A stretch of 64,000 nucleotides of DNA from Diploptera punctata (taxonomy: Eukaryota; Arthropoda; Insecta; Blattodea; Blaberidae), in the NCBI GenBank assembly GCA_030220185.1, contig JASPKZ010001234.1:248001-312000 (forward strand), given 5' to 3'. The notes below the pieces were generated by a model. The model was not told the origin of the DNA. It ran no database searches and worked only from the letters and a program-made list of their open reading frames with translations. Numbering within the stretch: the stretch's first letter is position 1; each line of letters starts with the position of its first letter. Below are positions 63,740 to 64,000 of this stretch, piece after piece. A program made the position numbers and the translations under genes.

Positions 63740-64000
63740 TGTCTTCACTAACTAACTCACTGGCACTATCGAACCCGTAGTTTCATGGCCGCGCGGACAT
63801 AAGCTCTCCATACATCCCTATCCTGAACCAATGTTTTCCAATCATCCCTGTATAATCTACTTCCCTCAAATCGTAGTTAATGTTATTCTCCCATCTCATT
63901 CTTGGTCTACCTACTGGACGTTTTCCCTCTGGTTTTCCTACAAGAAGCTTCCATGCACGTCTTTCATTCCCCATTAGTGCCACATGTTCTGCCCAACGCA
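63740..64000 (-). mobile_element. LINE-A 3' end, continues past the window
   Basis: CACTAACTAACTCACTGGCA (tail and 3' end), then on the minus strand LMGNERRAWKLLVGKPEGKR, GRPRMRWENNINYDLREVDY. A one-base deletion after VDYTG breaks the last segment. The element runs off the right edge, so its 5' extent is unknown. Confidence 0.85.

Overview
The window looks like non-genic DNA from a large, repeat-rich insect genome, most likely a cockroach or termite (Blattodea). It is AT-rich, has no long intact reading frame, and is full of microsatellites, tRNA-derived SINEs and broken transposons. The commonest LINE encodes a C-terminus of the type RRLRWAGHVARMG / GRPRMRWENNINYDL / AAMNLRV. From memory, this is very common among predicted proteins of the American cockroach. 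That assignment is recollection, not a search. I found no convincing host gene, rRNA gene, functional tRNA gene or CRISPR array.

Layout. 0-9 kb: SINE fragments; a palindrome of tRNA-like modules between TA microsatellites; a hAT transposon (1613-4149) inserted into that palindrome with a perfect 8-bp target duplication; a non-autonomous hAT element with a triplicated end (5420-6399); a Penelope-like element with a GIY-YIG remnant between inverted terminal repeats (7530-8425). 9-20 kb: LINE-A copies, nested SINEs, and a nearly intact Tc1 element (14129-15661) with one stop codon in its transposase; fragments of other LINEs and of a second hAT transposase; first copy of a repeat family (F) ending in a large hairpin. 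20-31 kb: MITEs, a CACTG-ended DNA element, LINE fragments, two further LINE-A copies (one carrying an 89-bp TTAA-flanked MITE), SINEs. 31-38 kb: mostly unrecognised AT-rich sequence plus a possible solo LTR. 38.9-47 kb: a Helitron-like element split by a family-F copy, LINE-A copies, SINE-E, and two adjacent family-F copies. 47-64 kb: SINEs, a second CACTG-ended element, a LINE-A copy split by an inverted-repeat Tc1/mariner-type element (54872-55703), a family-F copy split by a SINE, serial LINE 3' ends with TTA tails, a short Helitron-like element, and a LINE-A copy running off the window end.

How the parts relate. The genes here are selfish elements and do not form a pathway. Autonomous families (LINE-A and other LINEs, Tc1, hAT, Penelope) coexist with non-autonomous passengers (SINEs that would depend on LINE machinery, MITEs and Helitron-like elements). 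Nested insertions give relative ages: LINE-A is older than the TTAA MITE and the foldback element inside two of its copies; family F is older than SINE-A at 56 kb; the Helitron at 39 kb is older than the F copy inside it. I did not find a clearly new biological system. The best leads are the hammerhead-core-like motifs in Penelope-type terminal repeats, the family-F terminal hairpin, the tRNA-like palindrome, and the CACTG family whose copies keep the same C-terminal coding remnant.
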